DNA of 64,000 bases from positions 2,232,001-2,296,000 of the forward strand of contig OY820914.1 of assembly GCA_963682005.1 (NCBI GenBank), given 5' to 3'. Below are positions 38,901-48,800 of the stretch, in pieces (the stretch's first letter is position 1; each line of letters begins with the position of its first letter). The notes under the pieces were generated by a model. It made no database searches, was not told where the DNA came from, and worked only from the letters and a program-made list of their open reading frames with translations. The translations under genes and the position numbers were made by a program. This DNA comes from CAIYUC01 sp963682005 (GTDB lineage Bacteria > Bacteroidota > Bacteroidia > Bacteroidales > FEN-979).

Positions 38901-41900
38901 GTTCAAGAGCACACGGGTCATTGGCCGTCTGCCATTCAAGGTTTTCATTAATAGAGGTTATCCAGGTGGTGTTGGGGGTCCTGGTTGACCCATCATGCTT
39001 ATATCCTTGCTTACGGTTGAATTGCCAGTACCAACCAGCAGAGGCTTCGGTTGCATCACTTACCGCGGTTGCCTGGTGGTCGGCGCCGAGATTGCTGGTG
39101 ATCCAGCATTTTGAAGGTTCACCGGGTATACTTATCACGGTCCCATAAGTGACCGTTTTTGTAACGGGGGCAATGGCTCCTGCAGCATGGTTCGCTATAA
39201 ATGAAGAACCGCACGACCAGGCTGATGTAGAATGTGTCAGGGTTGTTGCTGCCGAAGCGAAACATGTGTTGTATGACCAGACATATCTTGTAAAAACAGT
39301 GCCCGGATTAAGTCCGGTTTCGGTCTTTGTCGTGGCAGTCCCCATATTGGTTGCAGTGGCATAATCATTTGTAGTGCTCCATTTGTATCCTGCAGCGCCG
39401 GGTATTGTATTCCAGTTCCAGATGACCTGGTTTGGGGATGGAACATGGGTGCCGGAAGCCGGTGCATTTGGTGTGGAAGTGCAGGTGTCTTTTATACAAC
39501 GCACCGAAAAGGCATGAGCCCGCAGGTGATCATTGATATAGCAATCCGCGCTTCCAATGTCCAGACCCCAGCCGTATATCAGGCTGCTCCCGGTGCCCGC
39601 CCATTGGTAATTATCAACGCCGCGAACGGTCAGCGAACCGCTGGTATTGATCAGATAGCCGGCCATATGGATTTTCAGACCGGAATTCCATGGGCCATCC
39701 CAGGTTGTCCAGTTTCCGCTGGCATCAACATTGGTCCATTCGGTTTTGGTAGGGATGCGCCAGCCGGATCCAAGTTCAAGGACACACGGGTCATTGGCTG
39801 TTTGCCAGTCAATGTTTTCCGTGATAGGGTTTATCCATGTGGTGTTGGGTGTCCGGGTGGTGCCGTCATGCTTGTAACCCTGCTTGCGGTTGAACTGCCA
39901 GTACCAACCTGCAGAGGGTTCTGTAGCGTCATTGACAGCCGTTCCCTGGCGGTCTGCGCCGAGGTTCCGGGTGATCCAGCATTTTGAAGGTTCTCCGGGT
40001 ATATTGATGACGGTGCCGTAGTAGACCGTCTTGGCAACAGGCGCAACAGTATTTTCCACATGATTAATTGTGAAAGAAGAACCGCACGACCAGGCAGACG
40101 TAGATTGTGTCAACGTTGTCGCTGCGGAAGCGAAACACGTGTTGTATGCCCAGACATACCTGGAATAAGCGGTGCCGGGGTTAAGCCCGGTTTCGGTTTT
40201 TGTCGTTGCAGTGGACATATCGGTCGCCGTTCCATAATCGTTTATTGTGTTCCATTTATATCCAGTAGCACCTGATACCGTATTCCAGTTCCAGATGACC
40301 TGGTTTGGCGATGGAACATGGGTGCCGGAAGCCGGTGCATTCGGTGTGGAAGTACAGGTGTCTTTCACGCAACGGATGGCAAAACCGTCGGTTTTCCACC
40401 AGTTGTCGACGTAGCTGTAACCGCTATTGCTTAAATACAAGTAATAGCCATACGTATTGCTGCCTTGCGTGCTGCTCCAGTAGTTGCCGTCGGAACCACG
40501 GTATTGGCTCGAGCCAGAGGTATAATTCAATGAACCTGCAGCATGTATTTTGAGAAGGGAGTTCCATGGGCCATTCCAGTTTGTCCAGTTTCCGCTGGCA
40601 TCTACATTGGTCCATTCGGTCTTTGTGGGAATGCGCCAGCCACTGCCAAGTTCAAGGACACAGGGGTCATTGGCTGTCTGCCAGTCAAGGTTTTCGCTTA
40701 TTGTGGTTATCCAGGTAGTATTAGGGGTCCGGGTGGTGCCGTCATGCTTGTATCCCTGCTTGCGGTTAAACTGCCAGTACCAGCCTGCCGAGGCTTCGGT
40801 GGCATCACTGACGGCCGTTGCCTGGCGATCGGCGCCCAGGTTACTGGTGATCCAGCATTTTGAAGGTTCGCCGGGTACGTTAATCACGGTGCCATAAGTA
40901 ACCGTTTTGTTAATCGGGGCAACGGTATTTACCACATGATTTATAATGAAGGAAGAAGTGCAACTCCAGGCCGAGGTAGATTGTGTCAGTGTTGTCACTG
41001 CAGAAGCGAAACATGTGTTGTATGCCCAGACATATCTTGTATAAGCAGTACCTGGGTTAAGCCCGGTTTCGGTCTTCGTTGTGGCTGTACCCATGTTGGT
41101 CGCCGTTGCGTAATCATTCGTAGTATTCCATTTGTATCCTGTAGCGCCGGGTACCGTGTTCCAGTTCCAGATGACCTGGTTTGGCGATGGAACATGGGTG
41201 CCTGAAGTCGGGGCATTCGGTGTGGAAGTGCAGGTGTCTTTGATGCAGCGCAGCGAAAAGCCATACGCCTTGGGCCCGTTGCCCATCGTGCTGAACCCGC
41301 TGCCGGTGGCAATGTTCCAGCCGTTAGCGGCATCTTTCTGCGTACTGCTCCAATAGTCACCGTATGAGCCGCGATAGTTCAGTGAACCATCACTATTTAC
41401 GAGGTACCCTGCAGCGTGGAGTTTTAACCCGGAGCCCCATGGGCCATTCCAGTTTGTCCAGTTACCAGATGCATCAACATTGGTCCATTCTGTGGAAGTT
41501 GGAATGCGCCAGCCGGTTCCAAGTTCAAGAGCACACGGGTCATTGGCCGTCTGCCATTCAAGGTTTTCATTAATAGAGGTTATCCAGGTGGTGTTGGGGG
41601 TCCTGGTTGACCCATCATGCTTATATCCTTGCTTACGGTTGAATTGCCAGTACCAACCAGCAGAGGCTTCGGTTGCATCACTTACCGCGGTTGCCTGGTG
41701 GTCGGCGCCGAGATTGCTGGTGATCCAGCATTTTGAAGGTTCACCGGGTATATTGATCACTGTACCGTATGTAACAGTCTTGGTAACAGGCGCTACCGTT
41801 CCTGTAACATGGTTCGCTATAAATGAAGAACCGCAGCTCCAGGCCGAAGTAGATTGTGTCAGGGTTATTGCTGCAGAAGTGTAACATGTGTTGTATGCCC

Positions 41901-44900
41901 AGACATATCTTGTATAAGCGGTACCTGGGTTAAGTCCTGTTTCAGTCTTGGTCGTGGCTGTTCCCATGTTGGTTGCCGTAGCATAATCATTTGTCGTGTT
42001 CCATTTATAACCTGTTGCGCCGGGTACCGTGTTCCAGTTCCAGATGACCTGGTTTGGTGAAGGAACATGGGTGCCGGAGGCAGGTGCAGTCGGAGTGGAG
42101 GAGCATGTGTCTTTGATACAACGAATATTAAATCCATGAGCTTTACTTGTATTAGTCCCCATATAACAATTACCGGATGTAAACCCTAAATGCCAGCCCA
42201 ATGTATTATTTATCTGGGTACTACTCCAGCGATCCCCTTGTATGCCTCTCCCATTTAGCGTTCCATCACTAAATTGCAATGTTCCACCAGCATGAATTTT
42301 TAACAGGGAATTCCATGGGCCCCACCAGTTTGTCCAGCCACCAGTAGTAAAAATATTATTCCATTCACTATAAGCAGGTATACGCCAACCACTCCCAAGC
42401 TCAAGGGCACAAGGGTCGTTGGCCGTCTGCCAGTCAAGGTTTTCACTTATTGTGGTTATCCAGGAAGTACTGGGTGTCCGGGTTGTACCATCGTGCTTGT
42501 ATCCCTGTTTGAGGTTAAACTGCCAGTACCAGCCTGCCGAGGCTTCGGTAGCATCACTGACAGCGGTTGCCTGGTGATCGGCGCCGAGATTGCTGGTGAT
42601 CCAGCATTTTGAAGGTTCGCCGGGTATATTTATAACAGTGCCATAGGTAACTGTTTTCGTTACTGGTGCTATGGTTCCTGCAACATGGTTAACGGTGATA
42701 CTCTGGCCGCAGGAAAATGGGCCGCAAGATGAGGTTGTTACAGTAAGAGTTGTTCCGGATGAGTTTCCACAGGAATTATATGCCCATGCGTATCTTGTAT
42801 ACTCCGTGTTACACGTCAGATCAGCCTCAGTAAAAGTGGTATTATTGCCCACATCTTCTGCACTTTCAAAATCATCTACATTATTCCACTTGTAACCTGT
42901 TGCATTTGGCACTGTATTCCAGTTCCATACGATCTGTGTTGCCGATGGCACATGGGTGCCGGCTGTCGGTGCTGCCGGAGGATTTAAGGATGTGGTTTGT
43001 GTCAGCGTGACAGGGGTTGAATTTCCGCAGGCGCTGTAAGCCCAGGCATACCGGGTGTAACCTGTGTTGCAGGTCAATCCTGTTTCGGTTTTTGTGGTTG
43101 CGGTGAGCATATCGGTCGCCGTTCCATAATCATTCGTCGTATTCCATTTATAACCGGTGGCACCGGAGACTGTATTCCAGTTCCATACGATCTGTGTTGA
43201 CGATGGTACATGGGTGCCGGCTGTCGGTGCTGCCGGAGGATTTAAGGATGTGGTTTGAGTCAGCGTGACAGGGGTTGAATTTCCGCAGGCGCTGTAAGCC
43301 CATGCATACCGGGTGTAACCTGTGTTGCAGGTCAATCCTGTTTCGGTTTTTATGGTTGCGGTGAGCATATCGGTCGCCGTTCCATAATCATTCGTCGTAT
43401 TCCATTTATAACCGGTGGCACCGGAGACTGTATTCCAGTTCCATACGATCTGTGTTGCCGATGGTACATGGGTGCCGGCTGTCGGTGCTGCCGGAGGATT
43501 TAAGGATGTGGTTTGTGTCAGCGTGACAGGTGTCGAGTTCCCGCAGGCGCTGTATGCCCAGGCATAACGGGTATAACCTGTGTTGCAGGTCAATCCTGTT
43601 TCGGTTTTCATGGTTGCGGTAAGCATGTCGGTCGCCGTTGCATAATTGTTTGTCGTATTCCATTTGTAACCCGTTGCTCCGGATACAGAATTCCAGTTCC
43701 ATACGATCTGTGTTGCCGATGGCACATGGGTGCCGGCTGTGGGTGCTGCCGGAGGATTTAAAGATGTGGTTTGCGTCAGGGTAACGGAAGTAGAGTTGCC
43801 GCAGGCGCTGTAAGCCCAGGCATAACGGGTATAACCTGTGTTGCAGGTCAACCCTGTTTCGGTTTTCGTAGTTGCAGTGAGCATGTCGGTCGCCGTTGCA
43901 TAATTGTTTGTCGTATTCCATTTGTAACCTGTTGCTCCGGATACAGAATTCCAGTTCCATACGATCTGTGTTGCCGATGGCACATGGGTGCCGGCTGTCG
44001 GTGCTGCCGGAGGATTTAAGGATGTGGTTTGTGAAAGTGTAACAGGTGTCGAGTTTCCGCAGGCGCTGTAAGCCCAGGCATAACGGGAATAGCCTGTGTT
44101 GCAGGTCAACCCTGTTTCTGTCTTTGTCGTTATGGTGAGCATATCGGTCGCCGTTGCATAATTGTTTGTCGTATTCCATTTGTAACCTGTTGCTCCGGAT
44201 ACAGAATTCCAGTTCCATACGATCTGTGTTGCCGATGGCACATGGGTGCCGGCTGTCGGTGCTGCCGGAGGATTTAAGGATGTGGTTTGCGTCAGGGTAA
44301 CGGGGGTCGAATTCCCGCAAGCGCTGTAAGCCCAGGCATATCTCATATATGGGGTGTTACAGGTCAAACCGGTTTCAGTTTTTGTGGTGGTTGTTCCCAT
44401 GTCAGTTGCTGAAGCGTAGATATTATTGATGCTCCATTTATAACCTGTTGCCCCGGAAACCGAATTCCAGTTCCATATGATCTGTGTTGCCGATGGCACG
44501 TGGGTGCCGGCTGTCGGTATTGCAGGAGGGTATAACGATGTGGTTTGTGAAAGTGTAACAGGTGTCGAGTTTCCGCAGGCGCTGTAAGCCCAGGCATAAC
44601 GGGTATACCCTGTGTTACAGGTCAACCCTGTTTCTGTCTTTGTCGTAACGGTGAGCATGTCGGTCGCCGTTCCATAATCATTTGTCGTATTCCATTTATA
44701 ACCGATAGCTCCGGATACAGTATTCCAGTTCCATACGATCTGTGTTGCCGAAGGAACATGCGTACCAGCTGTCGGTGCTGAAGGTGTGGTCAGCAATGTG
44801 GTTTGTGTCAGTCCGACCGGCGCCGAACTACCGCAGGTATTGTAAGCCCATGCATACCGGGTGTAAACGGTATTGCATGTCAGCCCGGTTTCGGTTTTTG

Positions 44901-45777
44901 TGGTAGCAGTGAGCATATCCGTCGCGCCTGCATAATTATTTATCGTATTCCACTTATATCCTGTTGCCCCTGGTACTGCAGTCCAGTTCCAGGTGATTTG
45001 CGTCGCCGATGGAACCTGCGTTCCGCTTAGAGGAGAATTGGGAAGCGTGCAACTGATGGCAAGAATATTCCATGTTCCATTCATGAAAACCACGGCAACA
45101 CCGGTTCCGTTCGCTCCGCAATCATTGCAGAATACAATCAGACCTGCGGCCGGATTGGGAATAGCATTCATTTCAACCTGTGTCATGCGCGGGGGAAGGA
45201 ACCCTTTGTCCACCGAATATACATCCAGCATGGCCGAATTATCAGGATTCGATGTCCCCACACCAACCCTGAATCCTTCATTATAAATCGTTGAGTTCGG
45301 GATCCATGAAGTTCCATCGCTTCGTAATGTCTGTCCTGCATCTCCGGCAGGAAGCGCATTACCGGATGTTTTGGAATACAAAGCATAGGGCACGGAAAAA
45401 AACTGTGACGTTCCCATCAATGAATAGGATGTTCCACCTGCGGGATCCATTTCGGTCTGAAGAAAATATTCATTTCCTCCCCAGTCAATGGTTGAAAAAT
45501 TACCCAAAAGCGCAGTTCCGCCGCCAATTATCATAGTCACTATACCGAACTGGTTGGTGGTTTTACTATGGGTTTCAGCATAGACCGCCATCCCCGACGG
45601 ACTTCCCTGCCTGATCGTCAACCGGAAGCTTACTGACTGGTTGGACAGAAGGTTCCCGCTTGCATCACGCGCGACGGCCTGGTAGTTTATTGCCTCAGGT
45701 GCCTGGCCGAAAGATTTCGGACTGATGAACAATAACCCTAAAACAAGACTGAAGGATAACAGGTAGATTGATTTCAT
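35956..45777 (-). CDS. Giant secreted repeat protein with eight lectin-like FISUMP domains
   Basis: 3273 residues from the ATG at 45777, which gives a signal peptide (MKSIYLLSFSL...SFGQ); the 26 upstream codons lack signal character. Residues about 26-245 are the INYQAVARD N-terminal module shared with two other proteins here. Next come nine Fn3-like modules of 86 residues (WNWNTVSGATGYKW...TKTETGLTCNTGYTRYAWAYSACGNS), then seven tandem units of about 291 residues, each a FISUMP variant (PGEPSKCWITSNLGADHQ...RCIKD) plus one Fn3-like module, and finally a canonical FISUMP domain ending FSVRCIKD. The last 52 or so residues before RCIKD are hypervariable between units, whereas the rest is nearly constant. 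No type IX sorting tail is recognised. Probable surface adhesin or multivalent lectin; ligand unknown. Confidence 0.85.
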   Translation of the reverse strand: MKSIYLLSFSLVLGLLFISPKSFGQAPEAINYQAVARDASGNLLSNQSVSFRLTIRQGSPSGMAVYAETHSKTTNQFGIVTMIIGGGTALLGNFSTIDWGGNEYFLQTEMDPAGGTSYSLMGTSQFFSVPYALYSKTSGNALPAGDAGQTLRSDGTSWIPNSTIYNEGFRVGVGTSNPDNSAMLDVYSVDKGFLPPRMTQVEMNAIPNPAAGLIVFCNDCGANGTGVAVVFMNGTWNILAISCTLPNSPLSGTQVPSATQITWNWTAVPGATGYKWNTINNYAGATDMLTATTKTETGLTCNTVYTRYAWAYNTCGSSAPVGLTQTTLLTTPSAPTAGTHVPSATQIVWNWNTVSGAIGYKWNTTNDYGTATDMLTVTTKTETGLTCNTGYTRYAWAYSACGNSTPVTLSQTTSLYPPAIPTAGTHVPSATQIIWNWNSVSGATGYKWSINNIYASATDMGTTTTKTETGLTCNTPYMRYAWAYSACGNSTPVTLTQTTSLNPPAAPTAGTHVPSATQIVWNWNSVSGATGYKWNTTNNYATATDMLTITTKTETGLTCNTGYSRYAWAYSACGNSTPVTLSQTTSLNPPAAPTAGTHVPSATQIVWNWNSVSGATGYKWNTTNNYATATDMLTATTKTETGLTCNTGYTRYAWAYSACGNSTSVTLTQTTSLNPPAAPTAGTHVPSATQIVWNWNSVSGATGYKWNTTNNYATATDMLTATMKTETGLTCNTGYTRYAWAYSACGNSTPVTLTQTTSLNPPAAPTAGTHVPSATQIVWNWNTVSGATGYKWNTTNDYGTATDMLTATIKTETGLTCNTGYTRYAWAYSACGNSTPVTLTQTTSLNPPAAPTAGTHVPSSTQIVWNWNTVSGATGYKWNTTNDYGTATDMLTATTKTETGLTCNTGYTRYAWAYSACGNSTPVTLTQTTSLNPPAAPTAGTHVPSATQIVWNWNTVPNATGYKWNNVDDFESAEDVGNNTTFTEADLTCNTEYTRYAWAYNSCGNSSGTTLTVTTSSCGPFSCGQSITVNHVAGTIAPVTKTVTYGTVINIPGEPSKCWITSNLGADHQATAVSDATEASAGWYWQFNLKQGYKHDGTTRTPSTSWITTISENLDWQTANDPCALELGSGWRIPAYSEWNNIFTTGGWTNWWGPWNSLLKIHAGGTLQFSDGTLNGRGIQGDRWSSTQINNTLGWHLGFTSGNCYMGTNTSKAHGFNIRCIKDTCSSTPTAPASGTHVPSPNQVIWNWNTVPGATGYKWNTTNDYATATNMGTATTKTETGLNPGTAYTRYVWAYNTCYTSAAITLTQSTSAWSCGSSFIANHVTGTVAPVTKTVTYGTVINIPGEPSKCWITSNLGADHQATAVSDATEASAGWYWQFNRKQGYKHDGSTRTPNTTWITSINENLEWQTANDPCALELGTGWRIPTSTEWTNVDASGNWTNWNGPWGSGLKLHAAGYLVNSDGSLNYRGSYGDYWSSTQKDAANGWNIATGSGFSTMGNGPKAYGFSLRCIKDTCTSTPNAPTSGTHVPSPNQVIWNWNTVPGATGYKWNTTNDYATATNMGTATTKTETGLNPGTAYTRYVWAYNTCFASAVTTLTQSTSAWSCTSSFIINHVVNTVAPINKTVTYGTVINVPGEPSKCWITSNLGADRQATAVSDATEASAGWYWQFNRKQGYKHDGTTRTPNTTWITTISENLDWQTANDPCVLELGSGWRIPTKTEWTNVDASGNWTNWNGPWNSLLKIHAAGSLNYTSGSSQYRGSDGNYWSSTQGSNTYGYYLYLSNSGYSYVDNWWKTDGFAIRCVKDTCTSTPNAPASGTHVPSPNQVIWNWNTVSGATGYKWNTINDYGTATDMSTATTKTETGLNPGTAYSRYVWAYNTCFASAATTLTQSTSAWSCGSSFTINHVENTVAPVAKTVYYGTVINIPGEPSKCWITRNLGADRQGTAVNDATEPSAGWYWQFNRKQGYKHDGTTRTPNTTWINPITENIDWQTANDPCVLELGSGWRIPTKTEWTNVDASGNWTTWDGPWNSGLKIHMAGYLINTSGSLTVRGVDNYQWAGTGSSLIYGWGLDIGSADCYINDHLRAHAFSVRCIKDTCTSTPNAPASGTHVPSPNQVIWNWNTIPGAAGYKWSTTNDYATATNMGTATTKTETGLNPGTVFTRYVWSYNTCFASAATTLTHSTSAWSCGSSFIANHAAGAIAPVTKTVTYGTVISIPGEPSKCWITSNLGADHQATAVSDATEASAGWYWQFNRKQGYKHDGSTRTPNTTWITSINENLEWQTANDPCALELGTGWRIPTSTEWTNVDASGNWTNWNGPWGSGLKLHAAGLVSGIDGSLWDRGSIGYNWSSTQDNATNGWLMRFSSGVSYMSNDDKAYTFSMRCIKDTCSSSPNAPTSGTHSPSQTQIVWNWNTVTGATGFKWNTTNDYATATNMGTATTKTETGLNPGTAYTRYVWAYNTCFFSAAATLTQSTSAWNCGSSLITNHIAGTVAPVTKTVAYGTVINIPGEPSKCWITSNLGADRQATAVNDATEASAGWYWQFNRKQGYKHDGTTRTPNTTWITTISENLDWQTADDPCTLELGTGWRIPTATEWANVDASGNWTNWNGPWNSGLKMHAAGHLRASDGSLFNRGTSGHYRSSMQLNTTNGQYLYFYSSGSVVGYDLKEYGFSLRCIKDTCSSTPNAPASGTHVPSPNQVIWNWNPVSGAIGYKWNTTNDYATATNMGTATTKTETGLNPGTAYTRYVWAYNTCFASAAATLTQSTSAWSCGASFLKNHSAGTVSPVTKTVAYGTVINIPGEPSKCWITSNLGADHQATAVSDATEASAGWYWQFNRKQGYKHDGTTRTPNTSWITSINENLDWQTSNDPCTLELGTGWRIPTSTEWTNVDASGNWTNWNGPWTSGLKMHGAGFLGSSNGSLTNRGSYGDYGSSTQNNSTTGWDFNFDSGNSFMSNSLKVNGFPLRCINDACSSGPNAPTSGTHSPSQTQIVWNWNTVTGATGFKWNTTNDYGTAADMGTAATKTETGLSCNTSYSRYVWAYNPCGYSPVVSMTQLTSDCNWVCGQSITDARDNQVYSTVLIDSQCWMKQNLNVGARINTAQESINNSITEKYCNNDNESNCAVYGGLYQWGEMVQYLNGASNSTSWDPVPAGNVQGICPAGWHLPTDEAWTTLTTYLGGTAVAGGKIKEAGYVHWVAPNTGATNSSGFTALGGGNRDYGGYYYSTTQTGVFWSATNYSGDHAWYYSLAYYLERIDRLHTSKYDAFSVRCIKD
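38792..39130 (-). repeat. 339-bp exact repeat, copy in unit 5
   Basis: Read base by base, this segment is identical to 41414-41752, 2622 bp (three units) away. It codes for the constant part of the FISUMP variant and stops abruptly at the hypervariable segment on one side. Confidence 0.85.
41414..41752 (-). repeat. 339-bp exact repeat, copy in unit 2
   Basis: Identical to 38792-39130. The adjoining hypervariable 156 bp (41251-41406) differ strongly from the matching segment at 38629-38784. This contrast points to recent homogenisation of the constant part, selective diversification of the variable part, or both. Confidence 0.85.
42730..45040 (-). repeat. Array of nine 258-bp Fn3-like units
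   Basis: The boundary word CATGGGTGCCGG recurs at about 42952, 43209, 43467, 43725, 43983, 44240 and 44499, spaced 257-259 bp. Several neighbouring units are nearly identical over most of their length. The unit codes for 86 residues with conserved Cys in TCNT and SACGNS, giving one likely disulfide per module. Confidence 0.88.
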
Positions 45778-45823
45778 AGCAATAAATTTTATTTGTGATA
45801 GAAATAATCCTGAAATGTTTAAA

Positions 45824-48800
45824 TTAATACGACCGGATAGCCCGCACCTCAGCATAATTGCCCTTTCCGCTGCTTCCTATTCCACCGCCGTTGAAATCCT
45901 GGAACCATGCACCGGATTCATTATACTGTGACGAACTCCAATAACCTGAAAGAGAAAAACCGCCGATATAACCTCTTTGCAGGTACATTTGGTGAAGTTC
46001 GTAGATCGATGGCAGATACCAGTCGTCGTATCCATTCATCACATCATAATAACAAAGGATTGCTGCGATGGCATGCTGGGTGCAGCCTGTTACAATAGCC
46101 GCAGTATTTGCCAGTCCTGTGCCGATATCTGTGGATGTTCCCGGTATAAAGATTCCCGGACATCCCCACATCGCAGACCATTCATCCTGGAGGGCGGCAA
46201 TCAACCCGTGCTGCAATGTACTGTCTATATAGAAGACGATCCCGCCTCCGTAGCTGTCGCCGATTTCAAACGGTAAAAATTGATCCAGGGTAGTTGCCGG
46301 CGAATGCCCACACGTGTTGTATGCCCAGACAAATCTTGTATAAGCGGCGTGTTTAATAAGTCCTGTCTCAGTTTTGGATGTATCGGTACCCATATCTGTG
46401 GCGGTAGCATAGTCATTCGTTGTGTTCCATTTATAGCCGGTGGCGCCGGTCACCGGAGCCCAGTTCCAGATGATCTGGGTTCCTGAAGGAACATGGGTGC
46501 CGGAATCCGGAGCATTCGGAATAAAGGAACATGTATCTTTGATACATCGCACCGAAAAGCCATATGCCTTGGCATCATGGGGCATGTGGTTACCTTCACT
46601 GCTGAAAACGAGGTTCCAGCTATTGGTGGCATTGTATTGCGTACTGCTATTATAATAACCGGCAAAGCCCCGGTTGCCGATTGTTCCATCACTATAGTTC
46701 AGCATGCCTGCAACATGGAGCTTCAGACCGCACGTCCATGGACCGGTAGAATTAGTCCAACCGCCGCTTGCACTGATATTGCCCCATTCAGTGGAAGTGG
46801 GAACACGCCAGGTCCCTCCAAGTTCAAGGCCACACGGGTCGTTAGCAGTTTGCCAGTCAAGATTTTCATTGATGGAGGTTAATGTCCATAACGGGGTTGC
46901 GGTTGCGCCGTCATTCTTATATCCCTGCTTACGGTTAAATTGCCAGTACCAGCCTGCAGAGGCTTCGGTGGCATCATTTACTGCAGTGGCCTGGTGGTCC
47001 GCCCCCAGGTTGCTGGTAATCCAGCATTTTGAAGGCTCCCCGGGGATATTTGTAACGGTGCCATACGTTGTCAATTTGTTGACCGGGGCCACGCCTCCTG
47101 TAACAAGGTGGTTAATTGAGAAGGAAGAGCCGCAGAAATCACCCGATGTAGATTGTGTCAGTGTCGTTGAGATCGATAAACCACAAGGTTGATATGCCCA
47201 GACAAATCGTGAATAAGCAGTATTCTGGATCAGCCCTGTTTCCGTCTTTGACCTGGCAGTGCCCATGTCGGTAGCTGATGCATAATCATTGGTCGTGTTC
47301 CATTTATAACCGGTGGCACCGAATACCGTATTCCAGTTCCATACGATCTGGGTTTCTGATGGCACATGAGTTCCCGAAGTGGGTGATGACATAGAATTCA
47401 GAATTGTGGATTGTTCAAGGGCGACAGATGCAGAATTTCCGCAGGCGCTGTAGGCCCAGGCATACCGCGTGTAAGATGAGTTGCAGGTAAGATCAGTCTC
47501 TTCATAACTGGTATTGCTGCCTACATCTTCAGCGCTTTCAAAATCATCCAAACTATTCCACTTGTAACCTGTTGCATCTGGCACTGAATTCCATTTCCAG
47601 AGGATCTGCGTCACTGATGGCTCATGGGTTCCGGCAGTGGGTGCTGCAGGAGGATTTAATGATGTGGTTTGAGAAAGAGTAACAGGTGTCGAGTTCCCAC
47701 AGACGCTGTAAGCCCAGGCATACCGGGTGTAAGCCGTGTTGCAGGCCAGTCCTGTTTCGGTTTTTGTTGTCGCAGTGCCCAAGTCGGTTGCCGTTGCAAA
47801 ATCATTTGTCGTATTCCATTTATAGCCTGTAGCACCGGATACAGAATTCCAGTTCCAGACGATCTGTGTTGCCGATGGCACATGGATTCCGGCTGTTGGT
47901 GCTGCCGGAGGATTTGGGGATGTGGTTTGTGAAAGAGTAACAGGTGTCGAGTTCCCACAGACGCTGTAAGCCCATGCATACCGGGTATAAGCCGTGTTGC
48001 AGGCCAGTCCTGTTTCGGTTTTACTTGTTGCGGCCGCCATGTCTGTCGCCGTTCCATAACTATTTGTCGTATTCCATTTATAACCTGAAGCCCCGGGAAC
48101 GTTATTCCAGTTCCAGACGATCTGAGTGGCCGATGGTACATGAGTACCGGCTGCTGGAGCTATGGGGGGGTTTAACGTTGTAGTTTGTGTCAGCGTCACG
48201 GGAGCCGAGTTTCCACAGGCACTATAAGACCAGGCATAACGCGTGTAGCCTGTGTTGCAAGTCAATCCTGTTTCTGTCTTGCTTGTTGCTGAACCCATAT
48301 CGGTTGCCGTTGCATAATTATTTGACGTATTCCATTTGTACCCTGTGGCACCGGATACTGTGTTCCAGTTCCAGACGATCTGGTTTGCCGATGGCATATG
48401 CCCTCCGGCCGTCGGCGCTGACGGCGGGGTTCCCGTTGTAGTTTGCATCAGGGTGACAGGAGTCGAACTTCCGCATGCACTATATGCCCATGCATATCGT
48501 GTGTAAGGAGTATTGCAAGTCAATCCGGTTTCGGTCTTACTTGTTGTGGTGAACATGTCGATCGCTGTTCCATAATTATTCGTCGTATTCCATTTATACC
48601 CCGCAGCCCCGGAAACCGTGTTCCAGTTCCATACGATCTGTGCCGGAGATGGCACCTGGGTTCCACTGATTGGTGATGCTGGAAGAATGCAGGTATAGGC
48701 AATAGTGTTCCAAGCCCCGTTCATAAAGATCACAACGACACCGGTTCCGTTCACTCCGCAATCGGTGCAGAAAACCATAAGCCCTTCAGCAGGATCGGTA

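Larger units (their letters stand above)
36868..42711 (-). repeat. Array of seven ~875-bp tandem units (FISUMP variant + Fn3-like module)
   Basis: RCIKD-type domain ends occur at about 36868, 37738, 38614, 39486, 40359, 41236 and 42112, spaced 871-877 bp. In every unit the segment coding for about 110 residues before HAAG is nearly constant, and the next ~52 codons are hypervariable (for example 38629-38784 and 41251-41406), followed by the constant RCIKD. Three units share QATAVSDATEASAGWYWQFN exactly. Confidence 0.9.

Noticed and set aside
43406..44320. 304-codon minus-strand frame inside the Fn3-like array
   Set aside because: It is an alternative frame kept open only because the 258-bp unit length is a multiple of three; the composition is abnormal and the true frame is continuous.
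36868..45040. Regular repeats as a CRISPR array
   Set aside because: Units of 258 and 875 bp are protein-coding domains, not short repeats with unique spacers; no cas genes are present.
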